Below, one piece after another: positions 11,226-19,562 of a stretch of 64,000 nucleotides of DNA; position 1 is the stretch's first letter; every line of letters begins with the position of its first letter. The translations under genes and the position numbers were made by a program. The DNA is taken from assembly GCF_900105305.1 (NCBI RefSeq), contig NZ_LT629765.1, positions 372,001 to 436,000 of the forward strand, given 5' to 3'. Under the pieces are notes generated by a model. It was not told where the DNA came from. It saw nothing but the letters and a program-made list of their open reading frames with translations, and did not search any database. The stretch comes from Corynebacterium timonense (lineage in GTDB: Bacteria > Actinomycetota > Actinomycetes > Mycobacteriales > Mycobacteriaceae).

Positions 11226-12511
11226 CCGGCGCTGAACGCGCGGCGCACGTAGCCCAGCGGGTCCTCGACCACCTCGCAGCCGGGGCCGTCGATCTCCGCG
11301 CGCAGCACCGAGCGCCCGGGGCCGTACTGCGGCCACCCCGGCCGCGCCCCGCCGCAGTAGTCCACGAGCCACGAGTTCAGGCGCGTGCCGGGAGTAAACA
11401 ACGTCTCCAGCTCGCCGGAGTGGCGCAGCGGCCCGTACGCCGAGGTCAACTCCGCCTGCCACAGCGGGCCTGGGGCGCCCTCGGCGACGGCGTCGACCCA
11501 GCGGCGGATGAGGCTGTCGCTGAAAAATCGCCCGCTCACGTTGGCCGGGCTGAGCGCGCGCGCCTCGCCGATGTAGGAGCGGTAGCGCGCGAAGGGCAGC
11601 CCCATGCGTTTGCCCAACCCGCGCAGCGTCACCACGCCTAACCCCCGCGCGTCGGCGAAGGCCCCGGTCGCGTACATCTCCTCGCGCGTGGAGGTGACCA
11701 CAATGTCCACCTCGGCGAGCTCCGCAGGCTCCAGCGGGGCGGGGCCGAGGGCCATGTCCGTGAAGTAGAAGGTGCGCAGGCGCCGGTAGGCGCGCTCAAG
11801 CCGGGCCGGTGCCGTGCGGGACAGTGCGTTGAGCTTCGACCTGGTCAGCGGCGCGCCGAGCGCCGAGCGCAGGACGGGTTTTCGCGCGTCGTACGACATC
11901 CGGGGAAACGCCGGGGACAGGGAGAGCACGCGGCGGAACTCGCCGCGGTAGTGGTCGCGCCGCGACAGCCACAGGGTCAGCGCCGCCCCGGCGGACTGGC
12001 CCACCACCGTGACGTTGGTCGGGTCGCCACCGAAAGCCTCGATGTTGCGCTGGATCCATTCCAGCCCGAGCTGGCAGTCGTGGACGGCGCGGAAGTGCGA
12101 GGGCGCATCGTCGGGGAAACGGGCCAACCCCGCCAGGCGCAGGCGGTACCCCAGCTGCACCTGGATCACCCCGCGGCGGCACAGGCCGACGGCCCCGGTG
12201 CGCGGGTCGGCGTGGGTGCCCTCCTCGAAGCGGCCGCCGTGGATGAAGACCATGACCGGCAGGTCCGCGCCGGGCCGCGCGGTTGCGGGGGTGGTCAGGG
12301 ACAGGGCGGTGTCGTCGGGGCGGGGCGTTGTGGCGTCGATAAGCGAGCTCGGCTCGGCCGCGAGCGCGTCGTTGAAGGGGGCGGGGATGCGCGAGTACGC
12401 GATGGAATGGAAGCGGCGCACGCCCTCGTCCTCGTGCACCACGCCGCGGACGGTGCCGGCGGGGCAGTCGACGTCGACGGTTCGTGTGCTGCTTCGGCTC
12501 ATGCGCGTCAA
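11222..12511 (-). CDS. Type-B carboxylesterase / lipase
   Basis: Alpha/beta-hydrolase of the carboxylesterase type-B family, 429 residues at most, with no signal peptide, so probably cytoplasmic. The nucleophile elbow GQSAG, the oxyanion loop FIHGGRF and a downstream conserved Glu (TSTREEMY) and His (RHSGELETLF) are visible. The true start is probably the ATG at 12502 (MSRSSTRT); 12511 would add three residues. One copy of the 17-bp repeat that bounds the neighbouring island begins right upstream (12512). The natural ester substrate is unknown. Confidence 0.88.
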   Translation of the reverse strand: MTRMSRSSTRTVDVDCPAGTVRGVVHEDEGVRRFHSIAYSRIPAPFNDALAAEPSSLIDATTPRPDDTALSLTTPATARPGADLPVMVFIHGGRFEEGTHADPRTGAVGLCRRGVIQVQLGYRLRLAGLARFPDDAPSHFRAVHDCQLGLEWIQRNIEAFGGDPTNVTVVGQSAGAALTLWLSRRDHYRGEFRRVLSLSPAFPRMSYDARKPVLRSALGAPLTRSKLNALSRTAPARLERAYRRLRTFYFTDMALGPAPLEPAELAEVDIVVTSTREEMYATGAFADARGLGVVTLRGLGKRMGLPFARYRSYIGEARALSPANVSGRFFSDSLIRRWVDAVAEGAPGPLWQAELTSAYGPLRHSGELETLFTPGTRLNSWLVDYCGGARPGWPQYGPGRSVLRAEIDGPGCEVVEDPLGYVRRAFSAG

Positions 12512-12528
12512 GTCTAGCGGCGGCCCCG
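12512..12528. repeat. Left 17-bp direct repeat bounding the island
   Basis: GTCTAGCGGCGGCCCCG occurs here and again, identically and in the same orientation, at 16519-16535. The two copies lie immediately before the start regions of two divergent core genes (carboxylesterase and M3 peptidase). Collapsing everything between them would leave an ordinary intergenic gap of about 40 bp. This looks like the duplicated target or attachment site of an inserted segment. Confidence 0.7.
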
Positions 12529-12532
12529 TGAC

Positions 12533-13567
12533 GTTGTGAACGCGTTGTGCGGAGGTAAAGCCGTCGATGGCGGTGTGGGCTCGATGGTAGCTGTAGTCGT
12601 GGATGAATCCCGTGTATGTCTGCTGACAGGGCTTTTTCGCTGCTGTATGGGCGTGTGTAGGCCCATTCCCGCAAATGAACCGTTCTACCTTGTCGTTGGT
12701 CTGCGGCCGGTGCGGCTTGGTGTAGACATGCTTAATCGTGCCCAGGGGCGGCGTTGAACGTCGTGGAACGGTAGCAGGCTCCGTTATCGGTCATCACCCG
12801 TGTGACCTCGACGCCGTGGGCGGAAAAGAACGCACAGGCACGCTGCATAAACCCGGCTCCGGTGTCTTTCTTCTCGTCGGTCAGGATCTCCGAGTACACC
12901 ATCCGTGAGTAATCGTCGATGGCGTGATGCAGGTAGGAAGATCCCCGCCCCGCGGGCGCACCAGCCTGTCTTTGTGCGTTGCGGGCGCGACCCGCCCGGC
13001 GATCCTGTGCACAGCCACGCCCGTGCACGCGCCAGCCCCCGCCGCCGGGAATGCGACCGAGCTTTGTGGTGTCGATTTGGATCATGTCCCCGGGGTTGGC
13101 TGCGTTCATAGCGCGCTGGTGGTGCTGTGCGCACCGGCAAGCCCTGTGGCGTGGTCGATGCAGGCGGGTTTCGGCATGGTGTAGCGCGCGACACCGAGGT
13201 GGTAATCGATACGGTGTGGGCCCCACGGGGGGAAACCGCAGTGTGATGATGCGGCGCTGGGTGCGCACCGGCAGCTGGTGTGGGCACCTGCGGGGCCGAC
13301 TGGACCGGTCGCTGAGCCCTTCGCCGCGGCGGGCCCGGCTCACCCACCTGTTGACGGTGGCTGGGGCGACTTGGAAGCGTTCAGCGGCTCGGCGCTGCGT
13401 CCATCCGTGGGGCCATCCGTGGGTGATGACCAGCTCAACCATCCTTGCTCTGCCGGTCGGGATCAAAGGTGCGTTACGGTGTGTCATGGAAGCCTCCGTG
13501 GTGGATGTTCGAATTGGTACCTACACCACTACCGGAGGCTCCCCCATCCGCTCACACCGTTCACAAC
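12533..13567 (-). mobile_element. Decayed IS481-family insertion sequence (about 1035 bp)
   Basis: Terminal inverted repeats are present: GTTGTGAACG at 12533-12542 and its complement at 13558-13567, with a second matched block (GCGGA at 12549-12553, TCCGC at 13547-13551), about 17 of 21 positions in all. The transposase on the minus strand starts at 13487 and has the IS481 layout: N-terminal helix-turn-helix (GWTQRRAAERFQVAPATVN), then an rve DDE domain with Asp in IDTTKLGRI, Asp in MTDNGA and Glu in NDKVERF. The frame is broken several times (after about residue 85 and again near 12735 and 12675), so it is inactive. No matching target duplication abuts its ends. Confidence 0.85.
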
Positions 13568-13592
13568 CTCCCGAAGAAGTACAGCTAGCCGT

Positions 13593-13934
13593 TTAAGCCA
13601 GCGCCTGATTTCTCCGGTAGCGGTAAGCGAGAGCTGCTACTCCCCCCACTGTTAGCGCCAGGAAAACCGGCAGATCGGTAATGACGGTAAGAACGACACC
13701 GCTGACAATCAAAACGGCGTCCACTACCTGATTTCCCAGGCTGTACTCCTTTCGATCTGAAGTAGCACCCGTTATATTTGGCCAGAAAATAACGGCTACC
13801 AGGTCCAACGCGCCTAACGCCAGCATGAGGGCTCCCGGAGTAGTGCTACCGAGCAGGAAAAGCGCGGCACCCAGCACCACAATTAAGGCCCCAACAGCGA
13901 ATACTCTTCTTTCCATAAAAACATTCTCCGTCAC
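13593..13934 (-). CDS. Small four-helix membrane protein, possible immunity protein
   Basis: 113 residues from GTG at 13934, or 107 from ATG at 13916. The ATG is preferable because a GGAG site lies 9 bp before it. Four hydrophobic stretches (about residues 9-28, 31-50, 68-85 and 87-105) and a basic C-terminus (RYRRNQ). I recognise no family. Codon use is less GC-biased than in core genes. It is divergent from the broken secreted-peptide gene at 13988. Small multi-helix membrane proteins next to secreted peptides are often immunity proteins, but that role is inference only. Confidence 0.55.
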   Translation of the reverse strand: MTENVFMERRVFAVGALIVVLGAALFLLGSTTPGALMLALGALDLVAVIFWPNITGATSDRKEYSLGNQVVDAVLIVSGVVLTVITDLPVFLALTVGGVAALAYRYRRNQALA

Positions 13935-13987
13935 GTGATAGGGCTAGTAGCTCGACCTACTCTTTTCACACTACCGAAAGAATAGTA

Positions 13988-14480
13988 ATGACCCAGAAGA
14001 AGTTCTTAGCAAGAATGCTCGCTCTGCCTCACGCTTTCGCCGTTGCCTTTTCAGGCGGAGGAGTTGCCTTGGCTCGCATTCCCGGGAGCAGCGCCCCTAT
14101 CCACAAGCCAAACCAGCGGCACATCCACTGACCACATCATCACACCTGATGGCACTGCAACCGTCATTGAAGATCTCGAAAACGGAACCATCGCCGTTAT
14201 TGATGAAACCGGACAAGAGGCAGTCTTTGACCGGGCCGAAATCCTGGACCTGGCCGCCCACATTCCCACGAGCAAGCAGGACGGCCGGATCGCAAAAACT
14301 GCCTCTGTAGGTGCGGGAACGCGCGCATATCTGTGCAACCTCTTTGCTGGCGTAGCTGCCGGCGCCCAGAACTGAGCTTGGCAGACCGCCCTTGCGATCG
14401 CCAAGGTTCACCCCGGGGTCCGTGCGTTAGTAGCAGGTGGACAGGTCGCGTTCTGGGCTTTCATTACCACTCAGTGCTAA
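13988..14480 (+). pseudogene. Broken gene for a secreted Cys-bounded hydrophobic peptide (bacteriocin-like)
   Basis: The ATG at 13988 begins a clear signal peptide (MTQKKFLARM, hydrophobic core, cleavage after VALA). After a +1 shift near 14066-14085 the frame continues through an acidic pro-region (VIEDLENGTIAVIDETG) into TASVGAGTRAYLCNLFAGV. An in-frame TGA (14373) then interrupts it, and the same frame runs on as WQTALAIAKVHPGVRALVAG to a terminal TTQC and TAA at 14480. Without the two lesions it would be a ~164-residue precursor. It would have a ~48-residue hydrophobic C-terminal segment bounded by two cysteines, an architecture common to secreted peptide bacteriocins. I know no exact family. 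A strong terminator follows. Confidence 0.5.
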
Positions 14481-14499
14481 ACCCCAACCGAGATATCAA

Positions 14500-14535
14500 C
14501 GCGCCCCTGAGATAGAAAACAGGGGCGCGTTTTTG
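14500..14535 (+). terminator. Rho-independent terminator of the peptide gene
   Basis: Perfect 10-bp stem CGCGCCCCTG (14500-14509) / CAGGGGCGCG (14520-14529) with a 10-base A-rich loop, followed by TTTTT (14530-14534). It lies 20 bp after the TAA of the broken peptide gene, which supports that gene once having been a discrete transcription unit. Confidence 0.85.
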
Positions 14536-14543
14536 TTCACTAT

Positions 14544-15199
14544 CTATCCTCGCCGCCCGCTCTTCCGCCTTGCCCTCCGCCGCTGAGCACGGTTGGGCCT
14601 CACGGTGGGTTGTGTTTCCTGCGGTAGTTCAGTGATGTCCACGAGCTGGCGGGCAGCCCGGATGAGCTCTCCACTCTGGTCGGTCGTACGTGCACGATTG
14701 AGAAATCTGACCAGGTCGCCGAGATGATGCGGATGCTCATCGACGAATACTATGACGGTGTTATTGCCCGCTTTTTCTTACTGCTCCCCTCCGCTGCGCC
14801 GCGCGGCGTTTTTTGACTCGTCTGCGGTGAAGCGGCCGACGACGGAGGATTGGTCGGGTGCAAGCCCTGGCGCCGCGCGGAGTCCACGAGCGCCTGGGCG
14901 GCGATCGGCAAGCGCGGCAGCTGAGCGGGCAGCCCGCCCCGGTCGACGGCCACGCTGATGGCCTCGAGTGTCTTCGCAGCGTCGGCCGGGCGTTGCTCCG
15001 GGGTCGGAGTCGCCGGCTCGACTGGCAGGGTCATCTGCGCCCGCGCGGCTTCTAGCTCGTCGGCGTGCTCAGCTTTTGTGCGTGCTCGGTGGGATGCATG
15101 ACGGTGAACCGGACAACAAAACCGCGACCGCTGACCACGGGAATCCGGCCGCGGCGGAATCGGCCCCCCGCACCACTCACACGTGCCTTGATCGTTCAT
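14544..15199 (-). pseudogene. Frameshifted zinc-ribbon protein with basic C-terminus
   Basis: The intact first part (15199 to about 14780) begins CEWCGGPIP and continues to RSRFCCPVHRHASHRAR, a C-x2-C...C-x2-H/R arrangement like the short zinc ribbons of actinobacterial plasmid and phage proteins. It then runs through a Pro/Ala-rich middle to SSKKK. A run of five A on the coding strand (14776-14772) breaks the frame; one more A restores NNTVIVFVDEHPHHLGDLV and a helical segment ending in an Arg-rich tail with TAG at 14544. The restored protein would be about 217 residues. Function unknown; a DNA- or RNA-binding accessory role is inference. Confidence 0.5.
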
Positions 15200-15462
15200 G
15201 CGCCCTGGGCCAGCTGCCGGGCGAGCACGCGGGCATCGCGGGATTCGTGGGTCTCCAGGCCGCTCAATTTAGAGTACGCGCGCTAAAATTTCTGGGGAAT
15301 CAAAGGGCCGCCACCGGCGCTGGTCACAACGTCGGAAACCGAAAGCCAGATTATCGCCAAAGGGGTAGTGCTGTTGGGCAGTGCTTGGTTGGTAGGACCG
15401 TTTATGCGCACGTGTGACGAGGCAGGTGTGAGACGAGGCGGAGCACCGAGCTAGCGCTCGAG

Positions 15463-15790
15463 CTAAGCACCGCTGAGGACGGCTGGGACGAGCAGTAGCC
15501 AGATGGCGCGCGGTCAGAGCACCGGTCAGGAGCAGATCGAGTCCTGAGGGGATCGCGACTAGAAGGTAAAAGCGGGGAAGCAGCGAGGAAGGGTGGCGGT
15601 GACGTTCCCGCACTCCCCACACGAACATGGCAGTGATCAACACGCCCAGGGCCCACAGGAACGGGCGTGTCGGATACGCCACCATCGAGACAGAGGCCAC
15701 ATCCCCCAGCGACAGGGCTGCCACGGCGCCCACAACCACCAGGTTCCAGATCGAATACTTCACCCGGCGGCCGGGTTCTCCTCCAGCCAT
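15463..15790 (-). pseudogene. Small membrane protein, probably frameshifted
   Basis: ATG at 15790 opens a frame with three hydrophobic segments (about residues 15-35, 42-60 and 73-93). It then turns into Arg/Ser-rich sequence until 15269 that does not look coding. In the next frame a fourth hydrophobic stretch, AIWLLLVPAVLSGA, ends at a TAG (15463-15465). Losing or gaining GC in the GCGCGC tract at about 15500-15510 explains the switch. Restored, it would be a ~108-residue four-helix protein, the same architecture as the gene at 13593 and likewise divergent from a plus-strand ORF. No family recognised. Confidence 0.45.
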
Positions 15791-15940
15791 GTCTACACCC
15801 TAGAACGCTGCGTGCTCCACGGAGCCACGGAAATCGACGTTACTCAGGACTGACCCCTTCATGCGCACGAGTCACGGAGCAAGACAGCGCGCAGCGGTGC
15901 CGCGGCTGGCCGCTCGGCGGTTCGGCGGTGCGGCCACGAG

Positions 15941-16243
15941 ATGCTCGACGCCAGGACCCGCAGTGTGGAGCGGACGGAAGGTACCTCAGCTAGCGTCGAA
16001 GACTGGTTACCTCGTCACCAAAAGCGCGTTACCGAGCAAGGATCTGCCTCTTCCCCAGGAACAAACTTTGCTGTTTGCCGTCGTTTTCCTAGCGACCTTC
16101 CTGCCCCCGCCCTCGTGCTTCCTGCGCTCTCCGCCGCCCTGGGCGAGGCTGTGGGCATCGTGGCGTTCGTCATCACGGTTGTTGTCGCCGGCGCTCTCGG
16201 CATCTGGGTAGGCAGAAAAGCCGCGGCAGCGGCAAAGGTGTAG
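15941..16243 (+). CDS. Possible small membrane or secreted peptide, N-terminus uncertain
   Basis: Only the C-terminal ~45 residues look like real protein: LSAALGEAVGIVAFVITVV followed by a glycine-containing membrane helix and WVGRKAAAAAKV to the stop at 16243. Upstream the frame is unconvincing. An alternative is that the N-terminal part is read in another frame (LLFAVVFLATFLP, about 16065-16103) and joins across a run of five C at 16104-16108. It lies divergent from the membrane protein gene at 15790. I would treat it as a degraded gene of unknown role. Confidence 0.3.
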   Translation: MLDARTRSVERTEGTSASVEDWLPRHQKRVTEQGSASSPGTNFAVCRRFPSDLPAPALVLPALSAALGEAVGIVAFVITVVVAGALGIWVGRKAAAAAKV

Positions 16244-16518
16244 CGCCCCCGCCCTCAGCTTCGGGCATGTTGACCGCTCTCACGGCCACAGAGAGCCGAT
16301 CGGCGTCGGCGACGAGCTCCTCCCAACCCTCACCGCTTCTGTTCATCCACCGCGATCCCTTCTCGGCTACCGCGCGAGCGCTGACGCGCTCGCTTACTCA
16401 CTCAATTATCGGCGACCACCTAGCTGCTTGGCGCCGCCCCTCGCAGCAACACGCCGTTTGCAGATCATCTGACGCCGGTGGAAACCCTCGATCTCTATAC
16501 TCGTTCCCGAGGAGGTAC
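16244..16518. other. Non-coding right end of the island
   Basis: I see no convincing gene on either strand. The only structure is a hairpin with perfect 8-bp arms, GCGAGCGC / GCGCTCGC, and a 4-base loop at 16374-16393, lacking a T tract. The segment ends at the right copy of the 17-bp direct repeat. Confidence 0.5.
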
Positions 16519-16535
16519 GTCTAGCGGCGGCCCCG
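16519..16535. repeat. Right 17-bp direct repeat bounding the island
   Basis: Second exact copy of GTCTAGCGGCGGCCCCG (first at 12512-12528). It sits 16 bp before the ATG of the M3 peptidase gene, so the inserted segment would have split a short divergent intergenic region. The distance between repeats is 4007 bp. Confidence 0.7.
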
Positions 16536-16551
16536 CGTAGGATGGCGCTCC

Positions 16552-18507
16552 ATGAGCACCAACCCCCTGCTGAGCCCGTCCCCCCTGCCGTACAACCTGC
16601 CGGATTTCCGCGCGATCCGGCTCGAGCACGTGGAGCCCGCGTTCGACGCGGCCCTTGAGCGCCACCGGGCCGAGCTCGCCGCGATCCTCGCGGAGGACAC
16701 CCCCACCTGGGAAAACACGGTCGAGGCGCTCGAGCTGTCAGGGGCTGATCTGGAGCGGGTGACCGCGTGGTTTTTCAACCTGCAGGGCACCGACACGACC
16801 CCACAGTTCGACGAGGTGGCTGACCGTATCGTCCCGCGGCTGTCGGCGCACATCGACGCGATCTACCAAAGCTCCGCACTCTACGAGCGCGTCGCGGGCC
16901 TTGAGGCGCCGCAGGACACCGAGTCGCGGCGCCTGCACGATACGCTGCTGCGCACCTTCGTCCGCCGTGGCGCCGCCCTCGACGAGGAGGGCAAGCAGCG
17001 GCTCACGCAGATCAACCAGCGCCTCAGCGAGCTGTCCGAGCTCTTCGGGCGCAACCTGCTCGCCGATACGCGCGCACTCGCGGTGCGTTTCGAGCGCGAG
17101 GAGCTCGAGGGGCTCAGCGACGCCCAGCTCGAGTCGCTGCGCACCGACGACGGCTACGTCGTCCCCATCGAGCTTCCCACCACCCAATCGCTGCAAGCCG
17201 AGCTGACCAGGCCAGAGTCTCGCCGCACGCTTTTCGACGCCTCCCGCGCCCGCGGCCGGTCATCCAACCCGGCCCTGGTTACCGAGTCCGTGCGCCTGCG
17301 CCAGGAGCGCGCGAAACTCCTCGGCTTTGACACCCACGCCGACTACGTCATCGCCGAGGAGACCGCCGGGACGGCGCAGGCGGCGCGCCAGCTCATAGCC
17401 GACCTCGCCCCGGCCGCGGCGGCTAACGCGGAGGCCGAGCGCAAGCTCGCCGGCGAGCTCGCGGGCCACGATGTCGACGGCGCCGACTGGCCCTACTGGC
17501 AGGCCCGCCGCCGCGCCGACGAGCTCGGCGTCGACGAGGCCGAACTGCGCCCCTACTTCCCGCTCGAGCGCGTGCTCCGCGACGGCGTCTTCTACGCCGC
17601 CCACCTCCTCTACGGCATCACCGTGGAACGCCGCGAGGACCTGCACGGCTACCGCGACGACGTCCACGTCTGGGAGGTGCGCGAGGCCGACGGCACCGGC
17701 ATCGGCCTGCTGCTCACCGACTACGCCGCCCGCCCCTCCAAACGCGGTGGGGCGTGGATGAGCTCCTTCGTCGACCAGTCCCACCTACGCGGCACGAAGC
17801 CGGTGGTGGTCAACGTCATGTCGCTGACCTCCACCTTGCTTACTATCGACGAGGTCACCACCGTCTTCCACGAATTCGGCCACGCCCTCCACGGGCTGCT
17901 GTCCAACGTGCGCTACCCCTCGCTCTCCGGCACGAACGTGCCCCGCGACTGGGTGGAGTTCCCCTCCCAGATCAACGAGAACTACGCCTTCGCCCCGGAG
18001 ATCGTGCGCAACTACGCCCGCCACGTCGACACCGGGGAGGTCATCCCGGACTCCCTGCTCGCCGCCGTGCGCGAGGCCCGCCAGTTTGGCCAGGGCTTCG
18101 ACACCGCCGAGTACCTGGCCGCCAGCGCCATCGACCTCGCCTGGCACAGCCTCGACGGGGAGGTACCCGACGACATCGACGCCTTCGAGGCCGCCACACT
18201 CGCCGAGTACGGCCTCGACATCGAGGGCCTCGAACCCCGCTACCGTTCGACCTGGTTCAACCACATCTTCGCCGGCGGTTATTCGGCGGGGTACTACTCC
18301 TACCTGTGGGCCGAGGCACTCGACGCCGACGGCTACGAACTCGTCGAAACCGAAGGTATCAACCGCGACACCGGGGCGTCTTTCCGCGACAACATCCTGA
18401 GCAAGGGCGCCTCCGTCGACTACGCCGAGGCCTACCGCGCCTTCCGCGGCCGCGACAAAGACACCCGCCCCCTCCTCGTCCGCCGCGGCCTCGCCGGGAG
18501 CGTGTAA
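16552..18507 (+). CDS. dcp: M3-family zinc metallopeptidase (dipeptidyl carboxypeptidase / oligopeptidase A type)
   Basis: Cytoplasmic oligopeptidase that degrades short peptides. 651 residues, the normal M3 size, beginning with the helical N-terminal domain. The zinc site HEFGH is at 440-444, followed by the conserved ALHGLLS, with the third-ligand region in the downstream helix. The C-terminal IFAGGYSAGYYSYLWAE block is the substrate-binding signature of Dcp/OpdA. The symbol follows the C. glutamicum gene at the equivalent position. Its upstream region was probably altered by the island, whose right repeat ends 16 bp before the ATG. Confidence 0.92.
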   Translation: MSTNPLLSPSPLPYNLPDFRAIRLEHVEPAFDAALERHRAELAAILAEDTPTWENTVEALELSGADLERVTAWFFNLQGTDTTPQFDEVADRIVPRLSAHIDAIYQSSALYERVAGLEAPQDTESRRLHDTLLRTFVRRGAALDEEGKQRLTQINQRLSELSELFGRNLLADTRALAVRFEREELEGLSDAQLESLRTDDGYVVPIELPTTQSLQAELTRPESRRTLFDASRARGRSSNPALVTESVRLRQERAKLLGFDTHADYVIAEETAGTAQAARQLIADLAPAAAANAEAERKLAGELAGHDVDGADWPYWQARRRADELGVDEAELRPYFPLERVLRDGVFYAAHLLYGITVERREDLHGYRDDVHVWEVREADGTGIGLLLTDYAARPSKRGGAWMSSFVDQSHLRGTKPVVVNVMSLTSTLLTIDEVTTVFHEFGHALHGLLSNVRYPSLSGTNVPRDWVEFPSQINENYAFAPEIVRNYARHVDTGEVIPDSLLAAVREARQFGQGFDTAEYLAASAIDLAWHSLDGEVPDDIDAFEAATLAEYGLDIEGLEPRYRSTWFNHIFAGGYSAGYYSYLWAEALDADGYELVETEGINRDTGASFRDNILSKGASVDYAEAYRAFRGRDKDTRPLLVRRGLAGSV

Positions 18508-18512
18508 ATACA

Positions 18513-18662
18513 GTGCCGGACATCTTCTCGCTCAGCCCGTGGATCCAGCTGCCGCTAGTTCTCCTCGTCGCCCTTCCGGTAGCAGGAGTGATCGCCGCGC
18601 TGGTTCTCCGCGCGATGGACTGGATCGCCGGGCTGTGGACTAAGGTGAAAGACCATGGCTAA
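18513..18662 (+). CDS. 49-residue single-span membrane protein
   Basis: GTG at 18513 opens a 49-residue frame: a short N-terminal segment (PDIFSLSPW), one long hydrophobic helix (about residues 11-33), then WIAGLWTKVKDHG. It begins 5 bp after the peptidase stop and overlaps the next small gene (ATG 18655). Such paired tiny membrane proteins after the M3 peptidase gene look like a coupled unit. Function unknown. Confidence 0.6.
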   Translation: MPDIFSLSPWIQLPLVLLVALPVAGVIAALVLRAMDWIAGLWTKVKDHG

Positions 18663-18795
18663 CCCCGAGGAGCTGCGCCGGCAGGACCAGCAGTTGCCGC
18701 GCGCCAAGCGCAAGTACCCGAAGTCCCGCGTGACCCAGGTGATGTGGGTCATGGTGGCGCTGGTGCTCATCGCCGGGCTGGTCAGCGTGCTGTAG
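18655..18795 (+). CDS. 46-residue tail-anchored membrane protein
   Basis: ATG at 18655 lies inside the last codons of the preceding small gene. The protein has a charged N-terminus (EELRRQDQQLPRAKRKYPKS) and one C-terminal hydrophobic helix (VMWVMVALVLIAGLVSVL), i.e. a cytoplasmic head with a C-terminal anchor. This resembles the small SigE/septal-type accessory peptides seen in actinobacteria, but I cannot name a family. It is the last gene before the repeat array. Confidence 0.6.
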   Translation: MANPEELRRQDQQLPRAKRKYPKSRVTQVMWVMVALVLIAGLVSVL

Positions 18796-18829
18796 AGCGC
18801 CGCCTCCGCTGCGGAAGGCGCAGGCTGCG

Positions 18830-19516
18830 TTAAGGTCGACTTTTCAGGTGCCCTGGTCGACCTCAGCGAAATCCCGCGGGCAAAACCCCAGGTCGCGCGG
18901 CCCGGAAATGCGTTGAGGTCGACTAGTCCGCCTGCTCTGGTCGACGTCAGCGAAATCCCGCGCGTAAAACCCCAGGTCGCGTAACCCGGAAATGCGTTGA
19001 GGTCGACTAGCCCCCGCGCCCTGGTCGACCTCAGCGAAATCACGCGTGCAAAACCCCAGGTCGCGTAACCCGGAAATACCTTGAGGTCGACTAGTCCGCC
19101 TGCCTTGGTCGACCTCAGCGAAAACCTGCGGGCAAAACCCCAGGTCGCGTAACCCGGAAATACCTTGAGGTCGACTAGGCCTCGCGCTCTGGTCGACCTC
19201 AGCGAGAACCCGCATACAAAACCCCAGGTGGCGTGGCCCGAAATACCTTGAGGTCGACTAGCCCCGTGCCCTGGTCGACCTCAGCGAAATCACGCAGGCA
19301 AAACCCCAGGTCGCGCGGCCCGGAAATACCTTGAGGTCGACCAGCCCCCGCGCTCTGGTCGACGTCAGCGAAAACGCGCGGGCAAAACCCCAGGTCGCGA
19401 AACCCGGAAATGCGTTGAGGTCGACTAGCCCCCGCGCCCTGGTCGACGTCAGCGAAAACGCGCATGCATAACCCCAGGTCGCGTAACCCGCAACACGCTG
19501 AGGTCGACCAGCCCGC
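18830..19516. repeat. Array 1: eight 83-84-bp hairpin repeats plus a terminal half unit
   Basis: Units start with TTGAGGTCGACTAG at 18913, 18997, 19081, 19165, 19248, 19331 and 19415, with degenerate first (18830) and last (19498) copies. Each contains a second arm, TGGTCGACCTCAGCG, about 12 bp later, so arm 1 and arm 2 pair into a 12-bp stem centred on the SalI-like GTCGAC. The rest of the unit carries a constant AAAACCCCAGGTCGCG and a variable 8-10-bp stretch. The array fills the gap between convergent genes (small membrane gene and malQ). Because 84 bp is a multiple of three, it leaves open reading frames that are not genes. A second array is at 44239-45021. Confidence 0.95.
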
Positions 19517-19562
19517 AGAAAAATGCACGAGAGCACCGCCCGGGCGTGCGCGCAGAAAACAG

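Noticed and set aside
12512..12532. 17-bp repeat as the target-site duplication of the IS481 element
   Set aside because: The second copy is not at the right IS end (13568) but 3 kb further on, and the bases directly flanking the IS ends do not match.
14373..14375. Selenocysteine or other recoding of TGA in the peptide gene
   Set aside because: No SECIS-like hairpin is evident, corynebacteria generally lack selenoprotein machinery, and the same gene carries an independent frameshift, so ordinary decay is simpler.
18844..19215. Long open frames with a 28-residue periodic sequence across array 1 (and likewise 44404-44882 in array 2) as repeat proteins
   Set aside because: Frames are open on more than one register and both strands, start codons are arbitrary, no ribosome sites exist, and the pattern is fully explained by an 84-bp DNA unit lacking stops. 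Some units are 83 bp and break the frame.
18830..19516. CRISPR array
   Set aside because: The unit is 83-84 bp with nearly identical sequence throughout and no unique spacers of constant length. Each repeat carries a long inverted repeat, and no cas genes are present.
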